From contig JAJRQQ010000106.1 in the NCBI GenBank assembly GCA_024280155.1, forward strand, positions 1 through 64,000: a stretch of 64,000 nucleotides of DNA, given 5' to 3'. The translations under genes were made by a program, and so were the position numbers. This document shows positions 25,947-34,288 of the stretch, one piece after another. The DNA is from Bacteroidota bacterium. Its GTDB lineage: Bacteria; Bacteroidota; Bacteroidia; Flavobacteriales_D; Crocinitomicaceae. The notes below the pieces were generated by a model. That model searched no databases. It was not told the DNA's origin and saw only the letters and a list, made by a program, of their open reading frames with translations. How positions within the stretch are numbered: the stretch's first letter is position 1; each line of letters begins with the position of its first letter.

Positions 25947-26636
25947 ATGCGAATTCTTGATGATATTCTTCATTTAATCTACCCAAATTGTTGCATTGGT
26001 TGTGAAAGGGAATTAGCAAAGTCAGAAGATTACCTCTGTTCGATTTGTTCTTTAGAAATTTCCCCAACAAATTTTCATTTATACACCGAACCCACAGAAA
26101 TGGATAAGTTGTTTTGGGGCAGAAAGGAGGTTCACCAAACCTATGCTCATTTATTTTTCGAAAAAGAAAAAGCATCTCAAAGTATTTTGTTTTCCATTAA
26201 ATACAAAAGTAGTCCAGATTTAGCGGTTTATTTTGGTGAAAAAATAGGACATGTGCTTCAATCTATTCCCAAATTTAAACAGGTCGATGCTATACTTCCT
26301 GTGCCCCTACACCCTAAACAACTATTTATTCGAGGTTACAATCAAAGTTTAGCATTAGCTGAAGGTTTACACCAATCTTTTTCCGCTCCAGTGAATGAAA
26401 AAGCAATAATTCGTTCGGTGCATTCTGAATCTCAAACCAAGAAAACACGTTTTCAGCGCTGGGATAATGTTGGAACAATTTTTAAAGTCAATAAATCCAT
26501 TGAAAAATATAAACATGTTTTGATTATTGACGATGTGATTACTACGGGTTCAACTGTGGAGGCAATGATGAATGCTTTACACGAAGTAAACCCCAATTTA
26601 TTAATAAGTGTCGTAACTTTAGCGATTGCAAAATAA
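25947..26636 (+). CDS. ComF-family phosphoribosyltransferase-like protein
   Basis: The 229-residue protein starts with a zinc-ribbon-like Cys set (NCCIGCERE and YLCSICSLE) and ends with a PRTase domain carrying VLIIDDVITTGSTVEAMMNAL, the PRPP-binding loop, plus VPLHPKQLFIRGYNQS. The family includes ComFC, needed for natural transformation in several bacteria and possibly acting in DNA handling at the cytoplasmic membrane. It is followed 5 bases later by a FAD oxidoreductase gene. No competence genes are nearby, so the role in this organism is open. Confidence 0.88.
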   Translation: MRILDDILHLIYPNCCIGCERELAKSEDYLCSICSLEISPTNFHLYTEPTEMDKLFWGRKEVHQTYAHLFFEKEKASQSILFSIKYKSSPDLAVYFGEKIGHVLQSIPKFKQVDAILPVPLHPKQLFIRGYNQSLALAEGLHQSFSAPVNEKAIIRSVHSESQTKKTRFQRWDNVGTIFKVNKSIEKYKHVLIIDDVITTGSTVEAMMNALHEVNPNLLISVVTLAIAK

Positions 26637-26641
26637 AGAAA

Positions 26642-27688
26642 ATGAGTAAAAAAAAATCAGTATTAGTTGTTGGCGCGGGATTGTCAGGAATTTGCATCAG
26701 TTTGCAATTACAAGAAAACAATTGTTCTGTTACTTTGGTTGACAATGGTGTGAATTTTAGCTCGCGAGTTGCTGTAGGAATGATTAATCCTTTGGTTTTT
26801 CGTAGAATGACAAAAAGTTGGCGAGTAGATGATTTTCTCCCATATTTAAAAACCTTCTACAGTACAATAGAAAAACAAACGGACAGTCACTTTTTCTTTC
26901 CTGTACCCATTCGGCGGTTATTTTCCAGTGAACAAGAACGTGACTTTTGGTTAAAGAAAGAGAAACGAGAAGATTTTCAACCCTATATGAATAAAGTTTC
27001 TTCAGAAGATTACGCTTACGACCAAGGAAAAAACCCTTTTGGTTCTGGGCGGGTTAATGAAACATTCTTCCTTGACACCGAATTGTTTTACAAAAAAACA
27101 ATTACATATATTGAACACAAAGGGATTATTCTCCGAGAGGAATTTGATTTCAACTCACTAAAAGATAATAATTATAACGGGGTTAAATACGATGAAATCA
27201 TTTTTTGCCAAGGTTATTTAAATAAGGATAATTCTTACTTCAATTACTTACCGATTGACCCCACCAAAGGACAGGTTATTACCATAAAATCTAAATCTTT
27301 GCCAGAAGATGTATCTCTTAACCGAAAATGTTTCATTCTACCAAAAGGCGAGCAAAAATTTAAAGTAGGTTCAACTTACGAATGGCATAATACAACAACA
27401 CATATTACAGAAGAATCAAAATTGCACATTCTTGAAAACTTATCTTACATCATTGATGAGAAGGTAGAAGTCATTGAGCAAATTGCAGGGGTTCGACCGA
27501 CGGTAAAAGATAGACGTCCTGTAATCGGTACACATCCAGAGTATAAAAATTACCACATTTTTAATGGTTTAGGAGCGAAAGGATACATGCTTGCCCCTTT
27601 ATTATCGAAAGAATTTGTTGACTATTTGATATTTGGTAAAGAATTAGATAAAGAAATTGATATTCGAAGGTTTAATAAAAGTGAATAA
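26642..27688 (+). CDS. FAD-dependent oxidoreductase, D-amino-acid/glycine oxidase-like (DAO family)
   Basis: The 348-residue protein begins with a Rossmann motif (VLVVGAGLSGICISLQL) and ends with the DAO-fold FAD-binding segment EQIAGVRPTVKDRRPVIG and FNGLGAKGYMLAP. The MnmC/glycine-oxidase branch has this shape, but the substrate is not evident and there is no fused methyltransferase domain. The 5-base gap suggests cotranscription with the ComF gene. The start at 26642 is the ATG just ahead of the Rossmann strand. Confidence 0.75.
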   Translation: MSKKKSVLVVGAGLSGICISLQLQENNCSVTLVDNGVNFSSRVAVGMINPLVFRRMTKSWRVDDFLPYLKTFYSTIEKQTDSHFFFPVPIRRLFSSEQERDFWLKKEKREDFQPYMNKVSSEDYAYDQGKNPFGSGRVNETFFLDTELFYKKTITYIEHKGIILREEFDFNSLKDNNYNGVKYDEIIFCQGYLNKDNSYFNYLPIDPTKGQVITIKSKSLPEDVSLNRKCFILPKGEQKFKVGSTYEWHNTTTHITEESKLHILENLSYIIDEKVEVIEQIAGVRPTVKDRRPVIGTHPEYKNYHIFNGLGAKGYMLAPLLSKEFVDYLIFGKELDKEIDIRRFNKSE

Positions 27689-27697
27689 AAAAATAAA

Positions 27698-27727
27698 TTG
27701 TTCTACTCAGAATAAACACTAACTTTG
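27698..27727 (+). promoter_or_regulatory. Consensus promoter of the bacilliredoxin gene
   Basis: TTG (27698-27700), then exactly 19 bases, then TAACTTTG (27720-27727), a full TTG-N19-TAnnTTTG match. The leader is about 30 bases and A-rich. Confidence 0.75.
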
Positions 27728-27762
27728 TTCAAAAATTAATTTTAATTAAAAAAAATAAAAAT

Positions 27763-28176
27763 ATGTATCCACCAGAACTCGTTCAACCAATGAAAGAAGA
27801 TTTGTTAGAAGTTGGTTTTAACCAATTGACAACAGCAGATGAAGTTGATGAAATCATTGAAAACAGCGGAGAAAGTTTATTGTTGGTTGTAAATTCTGTT
27901 TGCGGTTGTGCTGCAGGAAATATGCGTCCAGGAGTAAAAATTTCTTTAACTAACGACAAAGTTCCTGAAACTTTAGGGACTGTTTTCGCTGGAGTAGATG
28001 CTGATGCAACTGCACAAGCACGTAACTATTTCTTACCTTATCCTCCATCATCACCATCAATTGGATTATTTAAAGATGGTAAATTGGTTCATTTCTTAGA
28101 AAGACACCACATTGAAGGTGCGACAGCAGAAATGATTGCTGAAAATTTAGCAGAAGCTTACAATCAATACTTCTAA
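27763..28176 (+). CDS. BrxA/BrxB-family bacilliredoxin (YphP/YqiW)
   Basis: The 137-residue thioredoxin-fold protein begins MYPPELVQPMKEDL and carries the CGC motif in VVNSVCGCAAGNMRPG, both diagnostic of the BrxA/B family. These proteins remove bacillithiol or similar low-molecular-weight thiols from mixed disulfides after oxidative stress. It is a single-gene unit with its own consensus promoter and a strong terminator. Confidence 0.93.
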   Translation: MYPPELVQPMKEDLLEVGFNQLTTADEVDEIIENSGESLLLVVNSVCGCAAGNMRPGVKISLTNDKVPETLGTVFAGVDADATAQARNYFLPYPPSSPSIGLFKDGKLVHFLERHHIEGATAEMIAENLAEAYNQYF

Positions 28177-28185
28177 ACTCATTTT

Positions 28186-28217
28186 AATCCTGGTTTGAAA
28201 AAATCAGGATTTTTTTT
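28186..28217 (+). terminator. Terminator after bacilliredoxin gene
   Basis: AATCCTG (28186-28192) pairs with CAGGATT (28205-28211), followed by a run of T up to 28217, 10 bases after the stop codon. Confidence 0.8.
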
Positions 28218-28228
28218 ATCCAATTCTT

Positions 28229-28633
28229 ATGTATAAGCTTATTTTCCTATCCTTCTTCTTTTTATCCTCTTGTGGTATTCATAAATTAAGTAAAGAAAAC
28301 GTGTACACAGAAGTTGCTCCAGAAGATTTTCAAACCTTGGCACAAGACACGAATAATATTCTCATTGATGTTCGAACGATTTCAGAATATCAAGAATCAC
28401 ACATCAAAGGAGCTATAAACATTAGTTATTTCGGTGGTCATTTTGAAGAGAAATTAGCTGTCATGCATTTAGACACTTCTAAAACCGTTTTAATTTATTG
28501 TGAAACTCAACACAGAAGTTTATTTGTTGCAAAAAAGATTTATCACCTTGGTTTTCATAAAATTGTTGATTTAGACAAAGGAATGATGAATTGGCGGAAG
28601 AATGATTTTCCGTACATTGAGCAAAAACAATAA
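28229..28633 (+). CDS. Rhodanese-like lipoprotein
   Basis: The 134-residue protein has a lipoprotein signal peptide with lipobox LSSC (Cys about residue 15) and a single rhodanese domain: ILIDVRTISEYQESHIKGAINI and an active-site loop around VLIYCETQHRS with the catalytic Cys intact. It would be a membrane-tethered periplasmic sulfurtransferase or sulfide-binding protein; the acceptor is unknown. The following methyltransferase gene begins 1 base after its stop, so the pair is cotranscribed. Confidence 0.85.
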   Translation: MYKLIFLSFFFLSSCGIHKLSKENVYTEVAPEDFQTLAQDTNNILIDVRTISEYQESHIKGAINISYFGGHFEEKLAVMHLDTSKTVLIYCETQHRSLFVAKKIYHLGFHKIVDLDKGMMNWRKNDFPYIEQKQ

Positions 28634-28634
28634 T

Positions 28635-29246
28635 ATGTCTTTTTACCAAAAATTATTTGCTTCAAAGTACGATTCGTTTATGACGGATTTAGAAAAAGAA
28701 TTTCATCCTCTTCGGCAAGAGTTAATTAGCCACTTAGAAGGGAAAATCCTTGACGTTGGCTCTGGAACAGGTGTGAATTTTGAGCATTTCAATGAAAATT
28801 CTGAGGTTATTGCCGTGGAACCTTCGCCATATATGTTAGAAAAAGCGTTGAAAAAACTTCCGAAAAAAGCGAACATTACTACCTATAATTTAAGTGTAAC
28901 TGACCCTAAACTAGATGATGTTATTAAAGAAAACTCACTGGATTACATCGTTTCAACTTTAGTTTTATGTACCATTCCAGACAACGAATTGGCGTTAAAA
29001 AAATTCTTTCAATGGTTGAAACCGACAGGTAAATTAATTATCATTGAACATATCCATGCAGGAGAAAAACCAAGAAGAATTTTACAAAACATCATTAACC
29101 CTGTGTGGAAAGTCATCGGGGACGGTTGTCATCTTAATAGGGATACGGACTTATTAATAAAAGAAGCAGGGTTTATCGTAGAAGAAGAGGGTTACTTTAA
29201 ACGTAGTTTACGGTTTTATCAAGGCATATTTTTTGTTAAAAAATAA
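28635..29246 (+). CDS. Class I SAM-dependent methyltransferase
   Basis: The ATG at 28635 (MSFYQKLFASKYDSFM) is preferred over an in-frame start at 28602 that would lie inside the rhodanese gene. The about 203-residue protein has SAM-binding motif I (GKILDVGSGTGVNFEHF), motif II (VIAVEPSPYML) and the later LKPTGKLIIIEHIHAG segment found in small-molecule methyltransferases of the Methyltransf_11 type (METTL7-like). The substrate is unknown. Confidence 0.8.
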   Translation: MSFYQKLFASKYDSFMTDLEKEFHPLRQELISHLEGKILDVGSGTGVNFEHFNENSEVIAVEPSPYMLEKALKKLPKKANITTYNLSVTDPKLDDVIKENSLDYIVSTLVLCTIPDNELALKKFFQWLKPTGKLIIIEHIHAGEKPRRILQNIINPVWKVIGDGCHLNRDTDLLIKEAGFIVEEEGYFKRSLRFYQGIFFVKK

Positions 29247-29252
29247 TTTCCT

Positions 29253-29277
29253 TACTTTTGTTTAGAACTATTCTAAA
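29253..29277 (+). promoter_or_regulatory. Promoter and palindromic operator (iron-box-like) of a small Cys-rich gene
   Basis: TACTTTTG (29253-29260) matches the -7 consensus; a TTG 17 bases upstream (29233-29235) can serve as -33. Directly behind lies the perfect palindrome TTTAGAA-CTA-TTCTAAA (29261-29277), covering the expected transcription start. This resembles metal-responsive (Fur/DtxR-type) operators as I recall them from Bacteroidota iron genes; the regulator is inferred. Confidence 0.55.
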
Positions 29278-29282
29278 TAAAG

Positions 29283-29414
29283 GTGTTGGAAGAAGTTAAA
29301 AATAAATCATTTTTCTTTGAAAAAAATACAGCTACCATTTGTTGTAAAAAGGAGAAATGCTGTAAGAAATACAAGAAAAAAGGTCGTTTTTGTAAGAAAT
29401 GTCCTAAGATTTAG
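29283..29414 (+). CDS. Small Cys/Lys-rich protein, 43 aa
   Basis: A frame starting at GTG 29283 and ending at TAG 29412-29414 encodes 43 residues with an acidic start and a tail of paired cysteines in a lysine background: ICCKKEKCCKKYKKKGRFC then KKCPKI. Six Cys in 24 residues (CC, CC, C, C) suggest metal or Fe-S binding. There is no signal peptide, so it would be cytosolic. A stop codon precedes the frame by three codons, leaving GTG or the next codon TTG as start. The promoter and palindromic operator lie immediately upstream. It overlaps the 3' end of the convergent barrel gene by 11 bases. Confidence 0.6.
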   Translation: MLEEVKNKSFFFEKNTATICCKKEKCCKKYKKKGRFCKKCPKI

Positions 29415-30216
29415 TCTTTTTATCTGTTTTTAGTTTAAAAACAATTCCTGCACCAACATTTAAAGATTGACTCATATTTCTTCCTGAGAGCGTATAACTA
29501 CCATTTATAAAAACACCCAATTTTTCATTGATTGAGTAATAAACTACTCCACCAACTCGCTGATATGAAGTGACGAGTTCTCTAAAAGAATCAAATGAAA
29601 CAGTTCCTTGATAATCTTTGTCACCAAAACCATTTTGAAAATCGTACCAGATGTCATAATAAAATTTACTCCCAGCGAAACCAACCTTAAATGATGCGTT
29701 AAACGAAGAAGGAGCAGGTTGCAATACATAATTGTAATGTGTTTGTCCTTGAATGAATAAACCTTTACCCCATTTGAATTGAGTCACTAAAATCGGTTGA
29801 AACTGTACAGCCCTTTGTCCAATTGCTTGACCGGATTGAGTTTCATACTTCCAAGTAGGAACAGAAACTCCCACAGCAGGAAAAACAGACCATTGACTTT
29901 TCTTGAACCATTTATCAATTAGTTTAAATTTTCCATAAACAGCCACATCCTGTGGTTTGAAATTGATTAAAGGCAAAGAAAGAATAAGATTCCAACGTTT
30001 ACTTAAACCATAATTCCCATACATAGAAACAATCGACTGATTCCTTGCGTAATCGATTAAGTTAGTACCGGCAAAATATTTTGGTGCGTAACTATAACTT
30101 CCTGTTACAGCAACGTCTAGTTCTTTCTTCGGCTTAAAAAAACCATCAACAGGACCTTGTGCGAATGAAAAAGAAAAAGAAAATAGAGTAAATAAAGTAA
30201 TATATAGGTAGTTCAT
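29404..30216 (-). CDS. Predicted outer-membrane beta-barrel protein
   Basis: The 270-residue protein has a signal peptide (ending FSFAQ) and a body of alternating hydrophobic/polar strands with many aromatic residues, including YGNYGLSKRWNLILSLPLI and FSVFPAVG-like strands, ending in VGAGIVFKLK. This is consistent with a 10-12 strand barrel, resembling transporter-type or phenol-pathway (meta-pathway) barrels. No specific family is certain. It lies 25 bases from the glutathione peroxidase gene in the same direction and may be cotranscribed with it. Confidence 0.65.
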   Translation of the reverse strand: MNYLYITLFTLFSFSFSFAQGPVDGFFKPKKELDVAVTGSYSYAPKYFAGTNLIDYARNQSIVSMYGNYGLSKRWNLILSLPLINFKPQDVAVYGKFKLIDKWFKKSQWSVFPAVGVSVPTWKYETQSGQAIGQRAVQFQPILVTQFKWGKGLFIQGQTHYNYVLQPAPSSFNASFKVGFAGSKFYYDIWYDFQNGFGDKDYQGTVSFDSFRELVTSYQRVGGVVYYSINEKLGVFINGSYTLSGRNMSQSLNVGAGIVFKLKTDKKTKS

Positions 30217-30241
30217 GGATAGCTAACGATAGAATGTATGT

Positions 30242-30778
30242 TTATTTTTCAATCAAAGAAATTAATTTTGAATCAGTTGGTAACACTTTTGATTTAAAAT
30301 GTGCCAACCATTTTCCATTTTCATCGACTAGAAATTTATTAAAATTCCAACCAACTCGGCTATTTTTAACCCCATTGTACTTCTTTTTACGCAGCCACAA
30401 ATAAATTGGAGAAATGTTTTTCCCTTTGACGTTTATTTTGGATGCCATTAAAAAAGTCACACCGTAATTTTTCTTACAAAACGATTTTATTTCTCCCTCC
30501 GAACCTTTTTCTTGCATTAAGAATTGGTTGCAAGGAAAACCGATAATGACTAAATTCTCTTTATATTTCTCATGTAATTCTTGCAATTGCTCATATTGTT
30601 TCGTGTAAACGCATTGTGAAGCAACATTTACAAAAAGAATTTTCTTTCCCTTAAATTGACTTAATGATACCGAGTCGCCATTAATATCAATGAAAGAATA
30701 ATCGTAAATATTATCAGATTGAGCATGTATTGAAGTGGCCATAAAAAAGATGAAAATAAGGTGTAAATAATTTTTCAT
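30242..30778 (-). CDS. Exported glutathione peroxidase-like peroxidase
   Basis: The ATG at 30778 (MKNYLHLIFIFFMATSIHAQ) is chosen because it begins a signal peptide; an in-frame upstream start at 30826 would add an unlikely extension. The mature protein has the GPx fold with peroxidatic Cys in FVNVASQCVYTKQYEQL, GFPCNQF with the second conserved Cys/Gln, and the Trp-Asn pair in GWNFNKFLVD. Bacterial Cys-GPx enzymes reduce hydroperoxides, usually with thioredoxin. Export to the periplasm would need a periplasmic reductant; none is seen nearby. Confidence 0.9.
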   Translation of the reverse strand: MKNYLHLIFIFFMATSIHAQSDNIYDYSFIDINGDSVSLSQFKGKKILFVNVASQCVYTKQYEQLQELHEKYKENLVIIGFPCNQFLMQEKGSEGEIKSFCKKNYGVTFLMASKINVKGKNISPIYLWLRKKKYNGVKNSRVGWNFNKFLVDENGKWLAHFKSKVLPTDSKLISLIEK

Positions 30779-30865
30779 AACACTAATATACACGAAAGAA
30801 TCAGGACATTTGCATAAGAACTTCAAAAAAATTACTTTTACTACTTAATTCAATTCAAAAATGTG

Positions 30866-32731
30866 ATGAAAATTAAAAAACTAATTCTTTACACTTTCTC
30901 CACTCTTTTTCTTTTGATTGTAATCACATTTACTTTAGGATATTTCTTCCTAGATGACATTGTTGATTCTCGATTGAAAAGATTAATCTCGAAAAAATTC
31001 GGTACATTTTATACCTTATCATACGACTCATTAGAAAAAGACATCAGTTTTTCATCAATTACTTTTATTGTAAATAAAGCAAAATTTAGCTCTGACACAC
31101 TAGATACTGAGGGAATGGAGAAATTTCCATCATTTTTCTTCGAAACCGAACAGTTGAAGGTTGAAAAAATAAGTACCTGGAATGTTTTAATAGGGTCTTC
31201 TTTAGATTTGGGAAATGTTTTATTAGAAAAACCCAAACTTACACTTTACACACATCAGAAAACAAAAAGTACTGACGTTAAAAACAAACGAGGAAAATCA
31301 ATTTTATCATCTGCTTCTATCGATCGATTTTTATTAGAAAATGGAGAGATTGAATTTATTGACTTTGCCACAAAAGAGAAAACTTTTGAAAGCTCATCTA
31401 TTCTCGTTGACGTAAATGATATTAAATTAGATTTAACGAACTTAGATAATTACCGAAAGTTTTTGTCCTTTGAGTCTTTCTCCGTTCAATCAGACTCACC
31501 AAAATTTCAACCTCTAGAAGGAATTTACAACTATGAAATGGGTCGTATGAATATCAATAGTAAAGAAAATCTACTTTCATTCAAAGACATTAAAATTGAC
31601 ACAAAAAAATCACTAAAAGAAGCGAGTGAATCTGTTGTTAACCACAAAGAAGTTCTAAATACAACCATTGCAACACTTGACATCACAGATGTTGATTTGA
31701 AGAAAATAATTTTTGAAAACAAAATAGAGATCGGAAAAATAGACATTGAGGATTCTTATCTCCACATTTTTAAGAACAACACTAAACGTTTGGAAGCAGG
31801 GTTTCATAAAAAAGTGTTGAATGAGATGATTCGTTCCATCAACATTCCAATCAAAATTGATACCATCCAGATTTTTAATTTGGATTATGATTTTGAACTC
31901 CTAAACCCAGCGCATAGTCAACCTTCAACGATGAACATTAAAGTTCATGATGGATATATTGCTAATTTCACCAATGATTTGAACGGTCAAGATACCACAC
32001 AGATATTCATCGAGGGAAAATTCATGAATAGTGGTGATATGTGGCTAACTGTTAATTTAGTTCCTTCAGACTCTGTTAATAATTATCAACAATTTGCTGG
32101 AGCAATTAAAAACATGCCATTCAATGTTTTAAATCCTTTGATTAAACAATTCTTTAATGCAAAAATAGCATCCGGTTATATCAACGAAGTGTCTTTTCAC
32201 GGTATTGCTAACACAAACTCCACTTATGGATCGGTTGTTTTTAAATACCACGATTTAAAAATGGCCCTTTACAAGAAAAAAGGAGACCACAAACGTTTTG
32301 GGGTTTTATCAAGTGTAGCTAATTTATCCACACATAAAAACAACCCAGACAAACACGGTAAATTGGTTGGTGCAAAATTCCATTATCAACGAAAACCATG
32401 GCAAGGTTCAGTTGGGTTATGGTTAGGTGGGGTTATCAATGGAATGTTTAATGTTGCTGTTAAGGAAATTCCAAAAGAAATTATAGAGGATGGGCAAGAA
32501 TTTAAAAAAACCAAAAAAATTCACATTTTTAATCACAACAAAGATCCGGACAAAAATAAAGATAAGAAAAAACGAAAAAAACATCCTCTTTTTCACCTAA
32601 AAGATCGGGAAAAGAAAAACCACGATGGATTACATCTTTTTCATAAAAAAAACAAAGAAGATAACGGCGAAGACAATCCTCCTAAAGAAAAGAAGAAGTT
32701 ATTTCACCACAATAAGAAAAAAGAAAACTAG
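30866..32731 (+). CDS. AsmA-like membrane-anchored protein with Lys/His-rich tail
   Basis: The ATG at 30866 is preferred to the GTG one codon earlier. An N-terminal TM helix (LILYTFSTLFLLIVITFTLGYFF is within residues 5-28) is followed by a long beta-rich region with repeated structures of the AsmA/DUF748 type (KIGKIDIEDSYLHIFKNN, IQIFNLDYDFEL), as in inner-membrane proteins that span the periplasm and move lipids. The last about 75 residues are extremely Lys/His/Asp-rich, with recurring FNHNK, LFHLK, LFHKK and LFHHNK units. The family call is from pattern only. The next gene starts 3 bases later. Confidence 0.6.
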   Translation: MKIKKLILYTFSTLFLLIVITFTLGYFFLDDIVDSRLKRLISKKFGTFYTLSYDSLEKDISFSSITFIVNKAKFSSDTLDTEGMEKFPSFFFETEQLKVEKISTWNVLIGSSLDLGNVLLEKPKLTLYTHQKTKSTDVKNKRGKSILSSASIDRFLLENGEIEFIDFATKEKTFESSSILVDVNDIKLDLTNLDNYRKFLSFESFSVQSDSPKFQPLEGIYNYEMGRMNINSKENLLSFKDIKIDTKKSLKEASESVVNHKEVLNTTIATLDITDVDLKKIIFENKIEIGKIDIEDSYLHIFKNNTKRLEAGFHKKVLNEMIRSINIPIKIDTIQIFNLDYDFELLNPAHSQPSTMNIKVHDGYIANFTNDLNGQDTTQIFIEGKFMNSGDMWLTVNLVPSDSVNNYQQFAGAIKNMPFNVLNPLIKQFFNAKIASGYINEVSFHGIANTNSTYGSVVFKYHDLKMALYKKKGDHKRFGVLSSVANLSTHKNNPDKHGKLVGAKFHYQRKPWQGSVGLWLGGVINGMFNVAVKEIPKEIIEDGQEFKKTKKIHIFNHNKDPDKNKDKKKRKKHPLFHLKDREKKNHDGLHLFHKKNKEDNGEDNPPKEKKKLFHHNKKKEN

Positions 32732-32734
32732 ATT

Positions 32735-33553
32735 ATGAAAAAATTATTCAGCTTATTATTTATTTTATTTATAGGAAATTCTTTTTCTCAAACAGAATCT
32801 TCTTCAACTAGACCTCTCCCAAAAGTTGATCGAATAATTATGACCAACGGTGAAATTAGAGAAGGAAAAATAACCGCAATAAGTGAATCAAATATTGATT
32901 TTACTTTTATTGGAGAATCACTAGTGTATCACATTCCCACAAAAAATATTGGTAAAATTGAATTTTCAAGCGGTCGTATTCAGCAGTTTAACACCATAAA
33001 AGCAGGTAAAAAGTCGGATAACTCTATGGTTAATCATGCGAATAAAGTAGCTATTCTTCCTTTTATTTATGTAAAGGACGGTACGCAAAGAAAAAACGAC
33101 ATCATGGAGCAAAATGCCCAGAAAGAAATGTACCGCGTTTTGGTTGATCACGCTGGACCAATGGTTATTCAAGACCCTATGAATACCGTTTCTTTACTTC
33201 GTAAGGCAAATATCACTGATGCAAATATTAATACTTTTTCTATTCCTGAGCTGGCGAACATTCTTGGGGTAGAGTATCTTATTTTTAGCGTTTTGACAGT
33301 AAACCGAAAAGGAACAACTTCTTATAGTACAGGGTATGGTTCTACACATTATGGCAATAGAAACGCGTATGGTTACCACACCTCTTCAACAAGTACTCAG
33401 ACAGACTATCAAACAACTGTAGATGTAAATATTTACAACGACCACGGGGAAAATATTTTCACAAAAAGCAAAACTTCTTTCTTTGCTTCCGAGGATGCTT
33501 ATCCATACACGATTATGTATTTGGTAAAACGAATGCCATTTTATACGAAATAA
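32735..33553 (+). CDS. Exported protein with LSm-like N-terminal and CsgG/LpoB-like domain
   Basis: A signal peptide (ending GNSFSQ) precedes a small beta-domain (RIIMTNGEIREGKITAISES) of the type found in many Bacteroidota exported proteins, then a CsgG/GNA1162-like domain (KVAILPFIYVKDGTQRKND and IPELANILGVEYLIFSVLT). The region KGTTSYSTGYGSTHYGNRN is a Ser/Tyr/Gly-rich insertion. Such domains occur in curli-secretion and penicillin-binding-protein activator lipoproteins, but this protein lacks a lipobox. It lies 3 bases after the AsmA-like gene and is probably its operon partner. The function is unknown. Confidence 0.6.
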   Translation: MKKLFSLLFILFIGNSFSQTESSSTRPLPKVDRIIMTNGEIREGKITAISESNIDFTFIGESLVYHIPTKNIGKIEFSSGRIQQFNTIKAGKKSDNSMVNHANKVAILPFIYVKDGTQRKNDIMEQNAQKEMYRVLVDHAGPMVIQDPMNTVSLLRKANITDANINTFSIPELANILGVEYLIFSVLTVNRKGTTSYSTGYGSTHYGNRNAYGYHTSSTSTQTDYQTTVDVNIYNDHGENIFTKSKTSFFASEDAYPYTIMYLVKRMPFYTK

Positions 33554-33554
33554 A

Positions 33555-33582
33555 AAAGGGAAAACATTTCTGCTTTCCCTTT
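33555..33582. terminator. Bidirectional terminator between convergent genes
   Basis: AAAGGGAAA (33555-33563) and TTTCCCTTT (33574-33582) form a perfect 9-bp stem between the stop of the CsgG-like gene and the stop of the leftward barrel gene, with A/T tracts on both sides. Confidence 0.7.
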
Positions 33583-33601
33583 CGTAATTCTTTATTGTAA
33601 A

Positions 33602-34243
33602 TTATAACTTAATTCTAATTCCTAAGTTGGTGTAAAATGCACTTGCTTTTGCTCCATCACCAGTCGCATGAACAGGAGTTAAACCAATTTGGTAACCTAC
33701 ATCAACAAACATGAACCATAAATCAATCCCCATACCAATATCTGTATTTAAAATGATATTTGTATAATCATCTTTTGTAATCTCTCCAATAGCTCCAGAG
33801 TTTGTTCCGTGTTTCACACCAATTACATGATGTCCATCTAAACCACCAAAAATACGAACATTGAAAAAATCTTCCTTTTCAGGGTCAATAAATCTAAAAC
33901 CAAATTTTAATGGTATAGAAATCACCTGAACTGTTGTTTCATCCGTAAACACATTCGCTGCATCAATCGTACTTTTGTTGACAACCTTAGTAGATAAGTT
34001 TGTGTATTGAAAGCCTGGTTGAACGTAAGCTCTTCCACCAAAAGTAATTGAACCACCTGCTTGGTAACCAGCTCTACCAGAAACAGTTGTTCTATGAACT
34101 ATTCCATTAATAATTGATGTTGAATTATCTGTTGATAATTGTAAAATATTCACACCACCATAAGCACGAATATCAAGATTTTGCGCTGTAGTTGTTCCTG
34201 CAAAAAGAGCAACCATTGCTAACGAAGTAAAAATTCTTTTCAT
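33602..34243 (-). CDS. PorT/OmpW-like outer-membrane beta-barrel protein
   Basis: The 213-residue protein has a signal peptide (FAGTTTAQ) and a barrel-like body with glycine-rich strands (IRAYGGVNIL, GGSITFGGRAYVQPGFQY, KFGFRFIDPEKEDFFNVRIFG), ending FYTNLGIRIKL with the polar/aromatic alternation of a last strand. It resembles the small OMP_b-brl families common in Bacteroidota. No enzymatic motif. It is a single gene followed by a shared terminator; the function is unknown. Confidence 0.7.
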   Translation of the reverse strand: MKRIFTSLAMVALFAGTTTAQNLDIRAYGGVNILQLSTDNSTSIINGIVHRTTVSGRAGYQAGGSITFGGRAYVQPGFQYTNLSTKVVNKSTIDAANVFTDETTVQVISIPLKFGFRFIDPEKEDFFNVRIFGGLDGHHVIGVKHGTNSGAIGEITKDDYTNIILNTDIGMGIDLWFMFVDVGYQIGLTPVHATGDGAKASAFYTNLGIRIKL

Positions 34244-34288
34244 AATTTTTGTTTTTTTTACAACTGTTACGTCCTTTTTTAAAAAAGG

